Assembly: GCF_029977985.1 (NCBI RefSeq)
Contig: NZ_JARKOT010000092.1
Coordinates: 1 to 64,000, forward strand
From: Propioniciclava sp.
Lineage (GTDB): Bacteria > Actinomycetota > Actinomycetes > Propionibacteriales > Propionibacteriaceae
Direction of reading: 5' to 3'
DNA length: 64,000 bases
The position numbers and the translations under genes are program-made. How positions within the stretch are numbered: position 1 is the first letter of the stretch; each line of letters opens with the position of its first letter. The notes under the pieces are model-generated. The model was given only the letters and a program-made list of their open reading frames with translations. It was not told the DNA's origin and ran no database searches. Of this stretch, positions 1 to 12,861 are shown piece after piece.

Positions 1-546
1 GCGCGCCCGCACCCGGGCGGGGTTGCGCATCCTCGTGTTCCGCACCATCGTCGAGCAGCTCGCCGAGGCCACCGGCATCGCCGTGGACGAGATCGATCCT
101 CTCGGCCACCGCGGCTCCGAAGACGACGATTGGGACTGAGCACTGGTCGAGCGCGCGAGAGCGGTGGAACGCGCGGGCCGCGCGGCCAACGTGGCAGTCG
201 CGATGGCCGCGCACACCGGCGCCCACCCACGCTCGGCTCGCGACGGGCTGGCGAGGTTGAGGAGGACAGCCGCCGCGAACAACCCGGCGACGACCTCATG
301 GGCGCGCCTCTGCCGCTGGCCCAGGGGCTCGCGCGCGACCAGCACGAACAGCGCACCGTAAACGGGCACCGCCGCCGCGGAGACCACCCGCAGGCGTGTC
401 GGCAGGACGCCAGGGTGCTTCCCGCCGTACGCCGCTGAACCCCAGGGAGCGCCGGCGGCCAGGGCCATCTGGAAGCCACCCAACACGCCTAGCAGCCCCG
501 CCGCGACGCCGCGTGCCGCGGCCCTGCGCTCCTCGTCCGTCACCAT
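1..546 (-). CDS. small four-helix membrane protein, stop codon not found
   Basis: From ATG at 546 (or GTG at 543), preceded by a strong AAGGAGG, the minus strand encodes a hydrophobic protein with four likely membrane helices at about residues 13-35, 58-80, 92-112 and 118-135. Motifs such as ALAAGAPWGSAAYGG, HPGVLPTRLR, LNLASPS and ERGWAPV match a widespread uncharacterised actinobacterial family of about 120-140 residues. The frame should end near 130-165 but stays open to the window edge, reading antisense through the tail of the plus-strand gene. That suggests a lost stop or a C-terminal frameshift. Function unknown. Confidence 0.5.
   Translation of the reverse strand, partial: MVTDEERRAAARGVAAGLLGVLGGFQMALAAGAPWGSAAYGGKHPGVLPTRLRVVSAAAVPVYGALFVLVAREPLGQRQRRAHEVVAGLFAAAVLLNLASPSRAERGWAPVCAAIATATLAARPARSTALARSTSAQSQSSSSEPRWPRGSISSTAMPVASASCSTMVRNTRMRNPARVRAR
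2..139 (+). CDS. C-terminal 45 residues of an unidentified protein
   Basis: An open frame enters from the left edge and stops with TGA at 137-139. Nearly all codons end in G or C, as in genuine genes of this window, so it is the tail of a real plus-strand gene. The visible part has an arginine-rich stretch, a helical segment ending in VEQLAEATGI and a strongly acidic end (SEDDDWD). I do not recognise a family. It runs toward the minus-strand membrane-protein ORF, which has no stop before the window edge, so one of the two is atypical at this junction. Confidence 0.6.
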   Translation, partial: RARTRAGLRILVFRTIVEQLAEATGIAVDEIDPLGHRGSEDDDWD

Positions 547-626
547 GCCTCCTTCGTCCGGTGCCGACACCATCCTTCCACCGGCCCGGCCCTGGTCGAC
601 CGGGCTCGAAGGGAGCGACGAATCAG

Positions 627-647
627 CCGGTCGAGCCTGCCGGGACC
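627..647 (+). repeat. dispersed GGTCGAGCCTG-type repeat, copy 1
   Basis: The 144-base gap between the membrane protein and the glycosidase operon has no gene. It carries one degenerate copy of the element CCGGTCGAGCCTG-(C/T)-CGGGACC that recurs near 22031, 42495-42553 and, altered, inside coding sequence at 56227-56283 and 62103-62144. Confidence 0.5.
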
Positions 648-690
648 GACGAGGGGCTCCGACAGGCCGACGGGCGGCCGACGTCCAGGG

Positions 691-4906
<4,216 letters not shown>

Positions 4907-4907
4907 G

Positions 4908-5237
4908 TCAGTCCTTTCTCATGAGTTGTTCGGCCTGATGGAGAACGGCGGCCGCCTGGCCCCGCCCGTATGCGCGCGCATCGATCACATCGACGGGCGC
5001 GGCTTCCCCGACGATGCCTTTCACCTTCTTGAGCAAGTGTTTGACCTGCGGTCCCAGCAGGACGACGTCGAACTCACCGAGCTGGGCCTCGATGGTCGAC
5101 TGGTCGGCCGCCCAGATGCGGTGACTTTTGCCCTGTCGGGCCGCCTCCTCCTGCATCCGGGCCACGAGGATCGAGGTCGACATGCCGAGCGCACACGCGA
5201 GCAGGATCCGCAGCGCGGGGGCTCCTTGTTCCGTCAT
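4908..5237 (-). CDS. PTS Lac/cellobiose-family EIIB
   Basis: A 109-residue cytoplasmic phosphocarrier, the usual size for CelA-type EIIB. Phospho-accepting Cys15 lies in the P-loop ILLACALGMSTS. The Q-rich helix and the VLLGPQVKHLLKK segment also fit. It receives phosphate from an EIIA and passes it to the sugar bound by the adjacent EIIC. The ATG at 5237 overlaps the stop of the PRD regulator (ATGA), so expression is tied to its own activator. Confidence 0.9.
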   Translation of the reverse strand: MTEQGAPALRILLACALGMSTSILVARMQEEAARQGKSHRIWAADQSTIEAQLGEFDVVLLGPQVKHLLKKVKGIVGEAAPVDVIDARAYGRGQAAAVLHQAEQLMRKD

Positions 5238-7126
5238 CCGTGCACCTCCAGGTTGGTCTCGATCTCGCTGAGGACGTCCATGAGCTCGTCGAAGTCGCGG
5301 CGTGCGATGAGGTCGGCCACGTGCCGTTGGCTCATGAGGAACTTGCTGAGGGTGCCGTAGAAGCGATGGAGGTCCTTGCCCTCGTGGGTCGAGATCGACA
5401 CCAAGAAGACGACCTGCACCGGGTTGTGCACCCAATGCACGGGCCGGTCGAGCACCGCCACGCACACCGTCGTCTCGGGCAGCATCGCCACCTCCGCGTG
5501 CGGCATGGCCACCCGATTGCCGAAGTCGGTCGAGGACAACCGCTCGCGCCGCAGGACCGAGCGCAGGAACACCCCGGGCAATTCCTGACGCGCGCCGACG
5601 GCGTCCACCATCGTGCCGATGATCGCCTCCGGGGTCTCCTCGGTGAGGCCGACCAGGAACAGGTCCGGGTGGAAGCACGCCCTGATGCTGCGTTCGCGGT
5701 CGCGTTGCAGCGCCCGGCGCACGCGTGCCGAGTCGTCGCTGCCGAGCACACTGCTCACCTGGTGGACGGGCACGGGCGGCGTGAAGGCCAGCGGGACCGT
5801 GGTGAAGACGATGTCGATCGTCGAGAAGTCCACCGACGCCACTTTGTGCGCCTCGCAGGTCTCGACCGACGCGATGAGGTCGGCGAACTCCTCTCGGTAG
5901 CGGTATTCGAGCAGACGCGCCGAGCCACGCCCCGACGTGCAGGCGATGAGCACCCGTTTGCGGGCAGGCTTGCGGCGTCGGCGCTGGAGCGACAGCGCGA
6001 ACCACAAAGCGACGTAGCCGACCTCGTCGTCCGACAGGGGACGCCCCATCCGCGACTGCACCGCCGCGCACGCTTGGGACGCCATGAGGTACGCGAGCGG
6101 ATAGCCCTCCTTCACCTGCGCCAGGATCGGGTTGGTGAGCGACATCGAGAACTGCACCCGCACGAGCATGGGCACCACGTGCTGGGTGAGCGAACTGCGC
6201 AGGTCGTCGTCGTTACCGAGGCCGAGGTTGTAGTTGAAGTCGGCGACCTTGAGCATCTCGTCGACGAGTTCGCGCGCGTCCGCGTGGACGCCGAGTGCCT
6301 CGGCCGCGCGGGCGTCGCGCAGGATGCGCTTGCCCGCCAGGTGGAGCGCGAGGTAGGCGCGTTCAGGCTCGGTGAAGGCGACGCCGGCCGCCTCGCCCGT
6401 CCGGTGCAGCAGGCGCCCCGCGACGGCCAGTTCCCGTTCGGTGACGAACCGGCCGACCTCGTCGGTGCCGCTCAGCATCGCGTTGCCCGCCCGCACCCGG
6501 CTCAGGGCGATCGCCACGTGCAGCACCACGTTGCGCAGGGCGACGTCGGAAATGTCCATCCCCTCGTCGGCCAGCACATCCCGCACGATCGAGCGCAGCG
6601 GCACCGACGGCTCCAGCAGTTCACGCAGTTCGGCCGAGCTCGTCGCCAGGCAGTGGCGCACGTCGAACTCCGACCCCACCACCCTGATGCCGCGGTACGG
6701 TTTCCGGTCGAGCAGCAGGTTGTGCTCGCGCAGCACGTCCTCCACGGCCGCCAGGTCGTGGGTGACCGTCTTCTTCGACACGTAGAGCCGCTCGGCGACC
6801 TCGTCGATCTTCACGTAGTCGGACGCCGTGAGCAACAGCTCGAGGAGGTAGCGTTCCCGCTCCGCCGATGTGCGCGGGACGCCGTCCTGCTGACCGCGGC
6901 GAGCGCGGAACTCGGCGAACGAGGCGGGATCGGACACCTCCAGCCAGTAGCCCTGGCCGGGCTTCGACTCGAGCGACGCCCCCGCCCCCTGCAGGTGCCG
7001 GCGCGAGCGGGCGATGATCGTCCGGACGGTGCGCGGGGTGACTCCCAGCGCCACCCCCAGGTCCTCGGCCGTGACGACGGGCGCGGCGTCCATCTGGTCG
7101 AGGATGTCCCACATCCGTGCGTCCAC
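5234..7126 (-). CDS. PRD-containing PTS-regulated activator (LicR/MtlR type)
   Basis: A 630-residue regulator heading the glycosidase operon. Order: HTH at about 5-60, second HTH at about 100-150, PRD1 with His203 and His262, PRD2 with His316, an EIIB-like domain with Cys397 (IACTSGRGSARLL), and a C-terminal EIIA of the fructose/mannitol class with His543 (AMPHAE). The second PRD2 position, normally histidine, is Trp375 (YVALWFALS). GTG at 7126 is preceded by GGAGGTGA at nine bases. DNA-binding domains and no RNA-binding domain mean it should act on DNA, probably activating its own operon when substrate drains phosphate. Its EIIA domain is the only EIIA in this operon. Confidence 0.9.
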   Translation of the reverse strand: MDARMWDILDQMDAAPVVTAEDLGVALGVTPRTVRTIIARSRRHLQGAGASLESKPGQGYWLEVSDPASFAEFRARRGQQDGVPRTSAERERYLLELLLTASDYVKIDEVAERLYVSKKTVTHDLAAVEDVLREHNLLLDRKPYRGIRVVGSEFDVRHCLATSSAELRELLEPSVPLRSIVRDVLADEGMDISDVALRNVVLHVAIALSRVRAGNAMLSGTDEVGRFVTERELAVAGRLLHRTGEAAGVAFTEPERAYLALHLAGKRILRDARAAEALGVHADARELVDEMLKVADFNYNLGLGNDDDLRSSLTQHVVPMLVRVQFSMSLTNPILAQVKEGYPLAYLMASQACAAVQSRMGRPLSDDEVGYVALWFALSLQRRRRKPARKRVLIACTSGRGSARLLEYRYREEFADLIASVETCEAHKVASVDFSTIDIVFTTVPLAFTPPVPVHQVSSVLGSDDSARVRRALQRDRERSIRACFHPDLFLVGLTEETPEAIIGTMVDAVGARQELPGVFLRSVLRRERLSSTDFGNRVAMPHAEVAMLPETTVCVAVLDRPVHWVHNPVQVVFLVSISTHEGKDLHRFYGTLSKFLMSQRHVADLIARRDFDELMDVLSEIETNLEVHG

Positions 7127-7215
7127 GCGCGCTCACCTCCACTCCGCTGTGGCTGCGCCGAAGCGCCCAGGACCGTCGAGGGTGCTTCAACGTCACAGTA
7201 CGACGGTGCAGCGAA

Positions 7216-7253
7216 GGGGTCCAGACCCCACGCTTTCCGCTGCGCTGCGGAAA
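7216..7253 (-). terminator. two adjacent hairpins between DUF5719 and the PTS operon
   Basis: The 157-base gap holds a perfect stem TTTCCGC/GCGGAAA (7234-7253) and a near-perfect palindrome GGGGTC/GACCCC (7216-7229). They sit downstream of the DUF5719 stop and upstream of the PTS regulator on the same strand. No T-run follows, so this could be a terminator lacking a U tract or an operator for the regulator. Confidence 0.4.
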
Positions 7254-7283
7254 ACGGCGGGTCGGTTGCGGAAGCGAGTGGCC

Positions 7284-8660
7284 TCAGGTGCCCGCGTGCG
7301 GATCGGCCACGGGCGTGGGCCCGGACGCCGTCGCCGCCTGCCCCACGACGGGCACCACGACGAGGCCGGCGGTGCCCCCGACCGGCCCAGAGGCGAGCAC
7401 GGCCGCCACCACGCCGGGGGCGTCCGTCGTCACCTGCCAGAGCGTGTCGACGCCGGGGGCGTCCCCCACCTCCACGGCCCCGTTGGCCGGCACGACGATC
7501 TCCTCGTCCTTGAGCCGACCGCCGTCGGGGCCGGTGGCGAGGATCCGGACGGGCGCCGCGCCGTCCGATGGGTTGGCCAGCACGAGCAGCGTCGTCGTGC
7601 CCTCGGGCGAGGTGACCCGCTGAGCGGCCCTCGAACCGAACCCGGTCGCGGCGGGCACGACGGCCGCGGAGGCCGTGGCCGGGTCGTCCCCACTGGTGAC
7701 GCGCACGGCTGCCAGCACCTCGCGCGATCCGCTCAGGCGCACCGACGCGGGGTGCCCGGCGAGGCCCGGCGCCAGGTTGAGCGTGCGCGTGGTCTGCGCG
7801 GGCAACTCGAGGGTCTCGGCGCCGGCCACCTGGATGGCGCCCGCGTCGCCGAGAACGTCGACGCTGACGGTGGCGACGCGATCGCCCGGGTTGGTCACGA
7901 CGACGGTCCGCTCCCCCGCACCGCCGGGGATGCCGGGCACCACGACGGACGCCGCAGGTGCCGCAGTCGCACCCAGCCAGAGCGCGCCGCGGGGCGTCGC
8001 GGCATCCCAGGCGCGCTCGCGCACCACGGACGCCACCCGCCCCGCGGTCGTCTCGACGCGAATCGTCGCCGGCTCGCCCGAGTCGAGCAGCGGGCCCAGC
8101 GCGACCGTCCGGGTCGTGCGGGCGTTCACCTGGATGCCCCGCGTGCCCGCGGCGGCCACCCGTCCGTCGGCGCCGAGGATCGTGAGCGAGACCTCCGCCG
8201 GCGTGGAATCCAGGTTGGTGAGGAACAGTTCGGTCGTGTGCGCCGCATCGCTGCGCACACCGACGAACCAGGCGTCCCCGAGGGCCGCTGGGCACGCCAC
8301 TGCCGACAGGCCGCGATCGGGGCCGTCGGCCGCCCAGGCGGACGCCGTCACCGCGGCGGGGGCGTCTGCGGGGGTCAGGACGCGGGTGACCTCGGCCGCG
8401 GCGTCCCACGTCGGGGCGGACTGATCGCTCGAGGCGGCGGGGTCGGCCAGGGTGGCGGTCGTGACGCCGCCCTCGGCCCAGGCCGCCAGGCGCGTCGTAG
8501 CGGTGTCGCCGGCAGTGCCCGGGCAGGCACGCTCGACGCTGGCGCCGGTGGTGGCGGCGGTGTCGGCCGGGGGCGTCCAGGCCGGGGCGGTGGCGCCCAC
8601 GGCGACCGTGGCCGCGGCCAGCGCGCCGGCGACAGCGATAGAGGTCCAGGACCACCTCAT
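7284..8660 (-). CDS. DUF5719 family secreted protein
   Basis: A 458-residue protein with an N-terminal signal or anchor (WTSIAVAGALAAATVAVG) and then beta-rich, Thr/Val-rich repeats typical of stacked Ig-like or propeller folds. The C-terminal region around DTLWQVTTDAPGVVAAVLASG is the part I associate with DUF5719. Its ATG at 8660 overlaps the stop of the giant glycosyltransferase (ATGA), and that gene follows whiB2; this glycosyltransferase/DUF5719 pair beside whiB2 is, to my knowledge, common in actinobacteria. Probably extracytoplasmic and linked to envelope glycan assembly. Function unproven. Confidence 0.7.
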   Translation of the reverse strand: MRWSWTSIAVAGALAAATVAVGATAPAWTPPADTAATTGASVERACPGTAGDTATTRLAAWAEGGVTTATLADPAASSDQSAPTWDAAAEVTRVLTPADAPAAVTASAWAADGPDRGLSAVACPAALGDAWFVGVRSDAAHTTELFLTNLDSTPAEVSLTILGADGRVAAAGTRGIQVNARTTRTVALGPLLDSGEPATIRVETTAGRVASVVRERAWDAATPRGALWLGATAAPAASVVVPGIPGGAGERTVVVTNPGDRVATVSVDVLGDAGAIQVAGAETLELPAQTTRTLNLAPGLAGHPASVRLSGSREVLAAVRVTSGDDPATASAAVVPAATGFGSRAAQRVTSPEGTTTLLVLANPSDGAAPVRILATGPDGGRLKDEEIVVPANGAVEVGDAPGVDTLWQVTTDAPGVVAAVLASGPVGGTAGLVVVPVVGQAATASGPTPVADPHAGT

Positions 8661-11600
8661 GCGTCGACCCCTCTCCGCCCGTCCGCGGCGCGGCGTCCGC
8701 CGCGCGCCGAGCGACGCTCCGCCTCTCGCCCGCCGGTCGTGGCGGGGGCGGCGAGGAGGGCCAACACGACGAGGCCACCCACCTGCACCCACGCCCACCA
8801 GGGCCCGCCGGACTCCAGCCAGGTCCGCGATGCCCCGCCGCCTGCCCCGAGCCGGAACGTCGGCATCGCAGCGTCGGGCTCGGGTGCCAGCTGGACGCCG
8901 TCGAGGCTCGCTCGCCAGCGGGGGTCGGCCGGCTCGGCGAGGACGAGAGTGCGGTCGGCACCGCCGGCGGCGATCTGGGCGGCCGGGTCAACCCGCGAGG
9001 TCTCCGCGCCACTGCGGATCGTCAGACGCCCGGACGCGGGCAGCGCCCAGGTGCTGACGTCCCCTTCCCCTGCAGCCGTGCCGAGGCCCGGGGTGTTCGA
9101 GACCTGGACGGCGAGCGCCGGGCTCGCGCCCTTGAGCCACACGTGCCCCACGCCGAGGCGGGCAAGATCGGCGGCGATGGCGTCGTCGGCGGTTCCGGCG
9201 GCGATTCGGGCGGCTACCGACGCCGCGAGCGCCCGCGCCTCGGGGTCTCCGGCGAGGACGAGGCCGCGCTCTGCATCGCCGAGGCGCGCGAAGTCGCCCT
9301 CGTGGAGCGCCCACGCCAAGGTGTCGCCGTGGAGTTCGAGGGCGAGGGTGCGCGTGGCGCCCCGCTCCTGGTCGCGGGCGATGAACGGAGGCACCGCGCC
9401 CACGTCACGGCGCTCGAGCGGGGCCAGCCCGGCCCACACCCACCAGCCGCCTGTCACCACGAGCGCCCCCACGGCGAGGACGCCGACGGCTGAGGTCAGC
9501 AGCTGGCGGGTACCGAAGCTGGTGGCGCTGGCCCGCTCGGCCAGACCGGCGAAACCGAGGGCGGTCGCGACCGCCAGCGCACCGACGAGCAGAATCGCCC
9601 ACTCGGTCGCCTGCGGCACGGCGACGGCGTCCGGGGGAATGCCGACCCCGACCCGCGAGATGGCGACTGCCACGACCCCGGACCCCGTGGCGGCCGCCAG
9701 CGCCCAGCCAGCCTTCGCCGGTCGCAAGACCGCACCCGCCAAGGCGAGGAACCACCAGGCTCCGACGACGACCGCGGAGAGCCAGAGCGGTGGCAGTCCG
9801 TCGCCGGCCGGCCGGCCGAGCAGGAGCGCCCACCACTCGGCCACGACGGTCGGTGCCAGGAGCGGCTCGATGCCGGTGAGCAACCGGCCCGGATGCGCGG
9901 CGAGCTCGGCCGTCCACGGGGTGACGAAGACGCCGAGCGGAGCGAGCGCGGCCACCAGCAGGCGGCCGACGCCCGCGCGACGCACCAAGCCGAGCGCGAG
10001 GATGCCCGCGATCGCGAGCAGCCCCGTCAGCGGGGCGAGGGCGGTGAGTCCCGCGAGGGCCAGGGCGAGTCGGGCGGCGCCGCCCCACGTGAGCCCCTCG
10101 TCGAGCCAGGTCTGCAGGCCGGTGGCGGCGAGCACCGCGAGGATGGTCCACGCGACCGCTCCCACGTCGCCGCGGCCCACGGCGCCGGTGAGCACGGGGG
10201 CCAGCGCGATGCCCAACGCGCCGGCAGCGGCGACGGTCCGGTCGTCCGTGGCACGCAGCAGGAACCGCCGGGCGAGCAGGAACAGGGCCGGCACGCAGGC
10301 CGTCAGCACGACGGTGACCACGGCGTCCGCCGAAGTCAGCAGGGGCAAGGAAGTGAGCCAGGCCAACGCGGCCCACGGCGCGCCCGAGCCGGGATCGGTG
10401 CCCGCCACGGGTGCGAGGTAGGCGTCGAGCAACCCCGTCGGCGTGCCCGGCGCCGGCAGCAACTGAGGGCCGCGCAGCGGCGCCAGACCGACGATGTCGC
10501 GCGCGGCCACCGCGGCCGCCACGACCAGCAGGCCGAGCACGACCGCCCACGGCGTCCACGGCCGGCGGCGGTTCTCCAGGCCGCCGCCCGCGAAGTCGTC
10601 TCCGGTCAGCGTGTCGAACCCGACGCCGACACTGCGGTCGGTGAAGGACGCCGCCCACTCCGAGAACCGGCCGCCCGCGTCCTCGATCCCGCGGCGCGCG
10701 ACATCGGCTCTCGTGGGCCGCAACGGCGCCAGGTCGACGCCGGTCGACGCCGCTGCGAACCGTGCTGCGGCCGCCGCCCGTGCGTCGCGCGCTCCCTGCC
10801 AGGCTGCCAGGGCGCGGCGCTCGACGGCCGCCCCAGGGGTGTCCTTGCCGAGCACGAGGCCCGCTGTCCGGGCCCACGAGCCGATCGTCGTGCCGAGCGC
10901 GCTGCCGCCACGGCCGTGCGCGACCGCGTCGAAGGCTAGACCGTACGTGCGCCGCTCCAGGGCGACGGCGTCCTCCCCCGGCCCGCGGAGCCCGCGCGCG
11001 GAGGCCTCGACGTGGCGCACCTTCGCCTCCGGCTCGGTGACCACGACACCGCCAGCCGCGGTCAGGCGGGCGCCGAGGTCGAGGCCCTGCACGGACGTGG
11101 GCAGATCGTCATTGGTGCCGCCGACGGCGTCGAACGCCGCGCGGGCGACCAGCAACGCGCACGTGGACGCCCCCAGCACCTGCTGCGACTCGAGCTGCCC
11201 CTGGTCGATGACGCCGTTCGCGCCCGCGCTCGTGATCGAGCCGCCGCGCGTGACGGTCTGCCCCACCTCGCTGATCAGCGCACCCACGCCGCGCCGGCGG
11301 GGCGTCAGGAGGACGGGAGTGACGGCGGCGGCCCCTTGGGTGGCCTCGGCGCGGGCGAGGAGGCGACCCAGGGCGTCCGGGGAGACCTCGGCGTCGTCGT
11401 GGAGAAGCCACAGCCAGCGGGTGTCGCCGGGGCCGTCGGCGAGGGCGATGCGCACGGCCGCGCCGAAGGAGTCCGCGGGAGCGGTGAGGACCGTGTCCAG
11501 GACACCGTCGCGCTGGGCGGCGGCGAGCTGGGCGGCGGCGTCGGCGTCCGTGCCGGTCGCGACGGCGACGAGGTGCGCGGGCCGGACGGTGAGCGCAGCG

Positions 11601-11752
11601 AGGGAGGCGAGTGTGTCCCGCAGCCAGCGAGGACCGTCGTGGGAGACGAGGACCGCGGTGACATCGCCACCGTCGGGGAGGGGCGTCTCCACGGCGGACT
11701 CGTGGAGCCAACCCCACGGGTCGAGAGCGGAGTCGGAGTCGACGTCGGTCAC
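8657..11752 (-). CDS. large membrane glycosyltransferase, family 2
   Basis: A 1031-residue protein. The N-terminal 260 residues form a GT-A domain with VTAVLVSHDGPRWLRDTL and the acidic LLHDDAEVSPD motif. The remainder is a long polytopic membrane region of many helices (about 390-790), then an extracytoplasmic-looking tail with a last helix near residue 1000. It probably transfers a sugar to an envelope glycan or lipid at the membrane. GTG at 11752 is preceded by TAGGCT seven bases upstream and no Shine-Dalgarno, so the mRNA is probably leaderless. It overlaps the DUF5719 gene by four bases. Confidence 0.82.
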   Translation of the reverse strand: MTDVDSDSALDPWGWLHESAVETPLPDGGDVTAVLVSHDGPRWLRDTLASLAALTVRPAHLVAVATGTDADAAAQLAAAQRDGVLDTVLTAPADSFGAAVRIALADGPGDTRWLWLLHDDAEVSPDALGRLLARAEATQGAAAVTPVLLTPRRRGVGALISEVGQTVTRGGSITSAGANGVIDQGQLESQQVLGASTCALLVARAAFDAVGGTNDDLPTSVQGLDLGARLTAAGGVVVTEPEAKVRHVEASARGLRGPGEDAVALERRTYGLAFDAVAHGRGGSALGTTIGSWARTAGLVLGKDTPGAAVERRALAAWQGARDARAAAAARFAAASTGVDLAPLRPTRADVARRGIEDAGGRFSEWAASFTDRSVGVGFDTLTGDDFAGGGLENRRRPWTPWAVVLGLLVVAAAVAARDIVGLAPLRGPQLLPAPGTPTGLLDAYLAPVAGTDPGSGAPWAALAWLTSLPLLTSADAVVTVVLTACVPALFLLARRFLLRATDDRTVAAAGALGIALAPVLTGAVGRGDVGAVAWTILAVLAATGLQTWLDEGLTWGGAARLALALAGLTALAPLTGLLAIAGILALGLVRRAGVGRLLVAALAPLGVFVTPWTAELAAHPGRLLTGIEPLLAPTVVAEWWALLLGRPAGDGLPPLWLSAVVVGAWWFLALAGAVLRPAKAGWALAAATGSGVVAVAISRVGVGIPPDAVAVPQATEWAILLVGALAVATALGFAGLAERASATSFGTRQLLTSAVGVLAVGALVVTGGWWVWAGLAPLERRDVGAVPPFIARDQERGATRTLALELHGDTLAWALHEGDFARLGDAERGLVLAGDPEARALAASVAARIAAGTADDAIAADLARLGVGHVWLKGASPALAVQVSNTPGLGTAAGEGDVSTWALPASGRLTIRSGAETSRVDPAAQIAAGGADRTLVLAEPADPRWRASLDGVQLAPEPDAAMPTFRLGAGGGASRTWLESGGPWWAWVQVGGLVVLALLAAPATTGGREAERRSARGGRRAADGRRGVDA

Positions 11753-11759
11753 CCGGTTC

Positions 11760-11765
11760 AGCCTA
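11760..11765 (-). promoter_or_regulatory. leaderless -10 (TAGGCT) for the large GT2
   Basis: TAGGCT on the minus strand ends seven bases before GTG 11752. The same spacing recurs at many starts here and puts +1 at or beside the start codon. Confidence 0.5.
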
Positions 11766-11787
11766 GGTCATCGCGGCCCGGTGCCGG

Positions 11788-12045
11788 TCAGACAGCGCGG
11801 CGCTTCAGCTTGCGGCGCTCGCGCTCGGAGAGCCCGCCCCAAATGCCGAACCGCTCGTCGTGCGCGAGCGCGTACTCCAGGCATTCGGCACGGACGACGC
11901 AGGTCTGGCAGACCTTCTTCGCCTCGCGGGTGGAGCCACCCTTCTCCGGGAAGAACGCCTCGGGATCGGTCTGGGCGCACAGCGCCCGCTCCTGCCACCC
12001 GAGGATGCCTTCATCGTCGGGGCCCACGATCATCAACTCACGCAT
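11788..12045 (-). CDS. whiB2: WhiB2/WhmD-type iron-sulfur regulator
   Basis: An 85-residue WhiB protein with the four cluster cysteines Cys23, Cys46, Cys49 and Cys55 in C-x22-C-x2-C-x5-C spacing, the GIWGG turn at 67-71 and a basic DNA-binding end (SERERRKLKRR). WhiB proteins bind a [4Fe-4S] cluster and work with the primary sigma factor. The WhiB2/WhmD branch controls septation and cell division. ATG at 12045 has GAGGAGGTCA upstream. Position beside the large glycosyltransferase and the mannose pathway supports the WhiB2 assignment. Confidence 0.92.
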   Translation of the reverse strand: MRELMIVGPDDEGILGWQERALCAQTDPEAFFPEKGGSTREAKKVCQTCVVRAECLEYALAHDERFGIWGGLSERERRKLKRRAV

Positions 12046-12085
12046 GTGCGACTTGACCTCCTCGACGCGCCGAGAGCGTTGCTTG

Positions 12086-12103
12086 ACACCTGAATTACAC
12101 CTG
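12086..12103 (-). promoter_or_regulatory. CAGGTGT direct repeat upstream of whiB2
   Basis: On the minus strand CAGGTGT-AATT-CAGGTGT forms a perfect 7-base direct repeat with a four-base spacer (11-base period), about 40 bases before the whiB2 ATG. This geometry is typical of OmpR-family response regulator sites. It lies in the 63-base gap beside the stop of the upstream gene. The binding protein is unknown. Confidence 0.5.
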
Positions 12104-12108
12104 TGTCA

Positions 12109-12849
12109 TTAGCCGTTCGTCAAGCCGCGGCGGTCGGTTCCGTCCGCTGAATCGTCACCTTCGCGCGGAACCGGCCGCCAGCCGTTCCCCGAGCCGGGGC
12201 GGCCGGACCCGCTGGCCGGTGCCCCGGCTGCCGCGTCGGACGCCGACGTCCACACGTGCCCGCTCGCCACATCGGGCGTCCAGCTGCTCGCGATCTCCAC
12301 CTCGCCACCGCTGCCCGGGTCAGGGAGGAACGGATCCGCACCCGTCGAGCCCCCGCCGGTCGCTCGTGCGGAAACCCCCGCGCCCGCGGCGAGCCCACCG
12401 CTCGAGACCGCGATCCGTCCCGCGCGGACGCCGCGGTGGATGAGCCACAAGGTGACGGCGCCGACGGCCTTCACGACGATGTCGAGCAGTCCGCCGACGA
12501 ACTCCAGCACGACAGCCAGAACGCCCTGGATGGCGCTCAGCCCCAGGAGAGCTCCGAGCAGGGTGAGCAGCGTTCCCACGGTGACGACGACGGCCGAGAG
12601 GGTGACGAGGCGCGAGGCGCGTGGCGTGGCAGGCTCGACGAAGACGCACGTCCACACGAGCGCCACCACGAGGACGACCAAGGTCAGGTTCATCACCGTG
12701 AGCGCCATCGACTGGGACGCCTCGGCGAACGGCAGGCCGGTCGACAGCGCGACGCCGAACCGGATCAGGGCCAGCACGATGCTGCCGGCCGTGACGGCCA
12801 GCACGATCCAGGCGACCGGCTCGCGGAGCCGCTTGAGGTTCTCGACCAT
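12109..12849 (-). CDS. membrane protein with Gly/Ser-rich cytoplasmic tail
   Basis: A 246-residue protein with four predicted helices (about 12-35, 45-68, 78-103 and 110-135), then about 110 residues rich in Gly, Ser, Ala and Pro that look disordered. ATG at 12849 has GAAGGAA upstream. It lies 12 bases after manC on the same strand and ends just before the whiB2 promoter. I do not recognise a characterised family. Context suggests an envelope or division role, but that is only neighbourhood inference. Confidence 0.7.
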   Translation of the reverse strand: MVENLKRLREPVAWIVLAVTAGSIVLALIRFGVALSTGLPFAEASQSMALTVMNLTLVVLVVALVWTCVFVEPATPRASRLVTLSAVVVTVGTLLTLLGALLGLSAIQGVLAVVLEFVGGLLDIVVKAVGAVTLWLIHRGVRAGRIAVSSGGLAAGAGVSARATGGGSTGADPFLPDPGSGGEVEIASSWTPDVASGHVWTSASDAAAGAPASGSGRPGSGNGWRPVPREGDDSADGTDRRGLTNG

Positions 12850-12861
12850 CGACGTTCCTTC

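Noticed and set aside
130..438. Plus-strand ORFs between 130 and 737
   Set aside because: No ribosome site, no family resemblance, and antisense to the recognisable small membrane protein.
7014..10421. 1135-codon plus-strand open frame
   Set aside because: Antisense to DUF5719 and the GT2 gene; low-complexity Arg/Pro/Ala translation with no motif.
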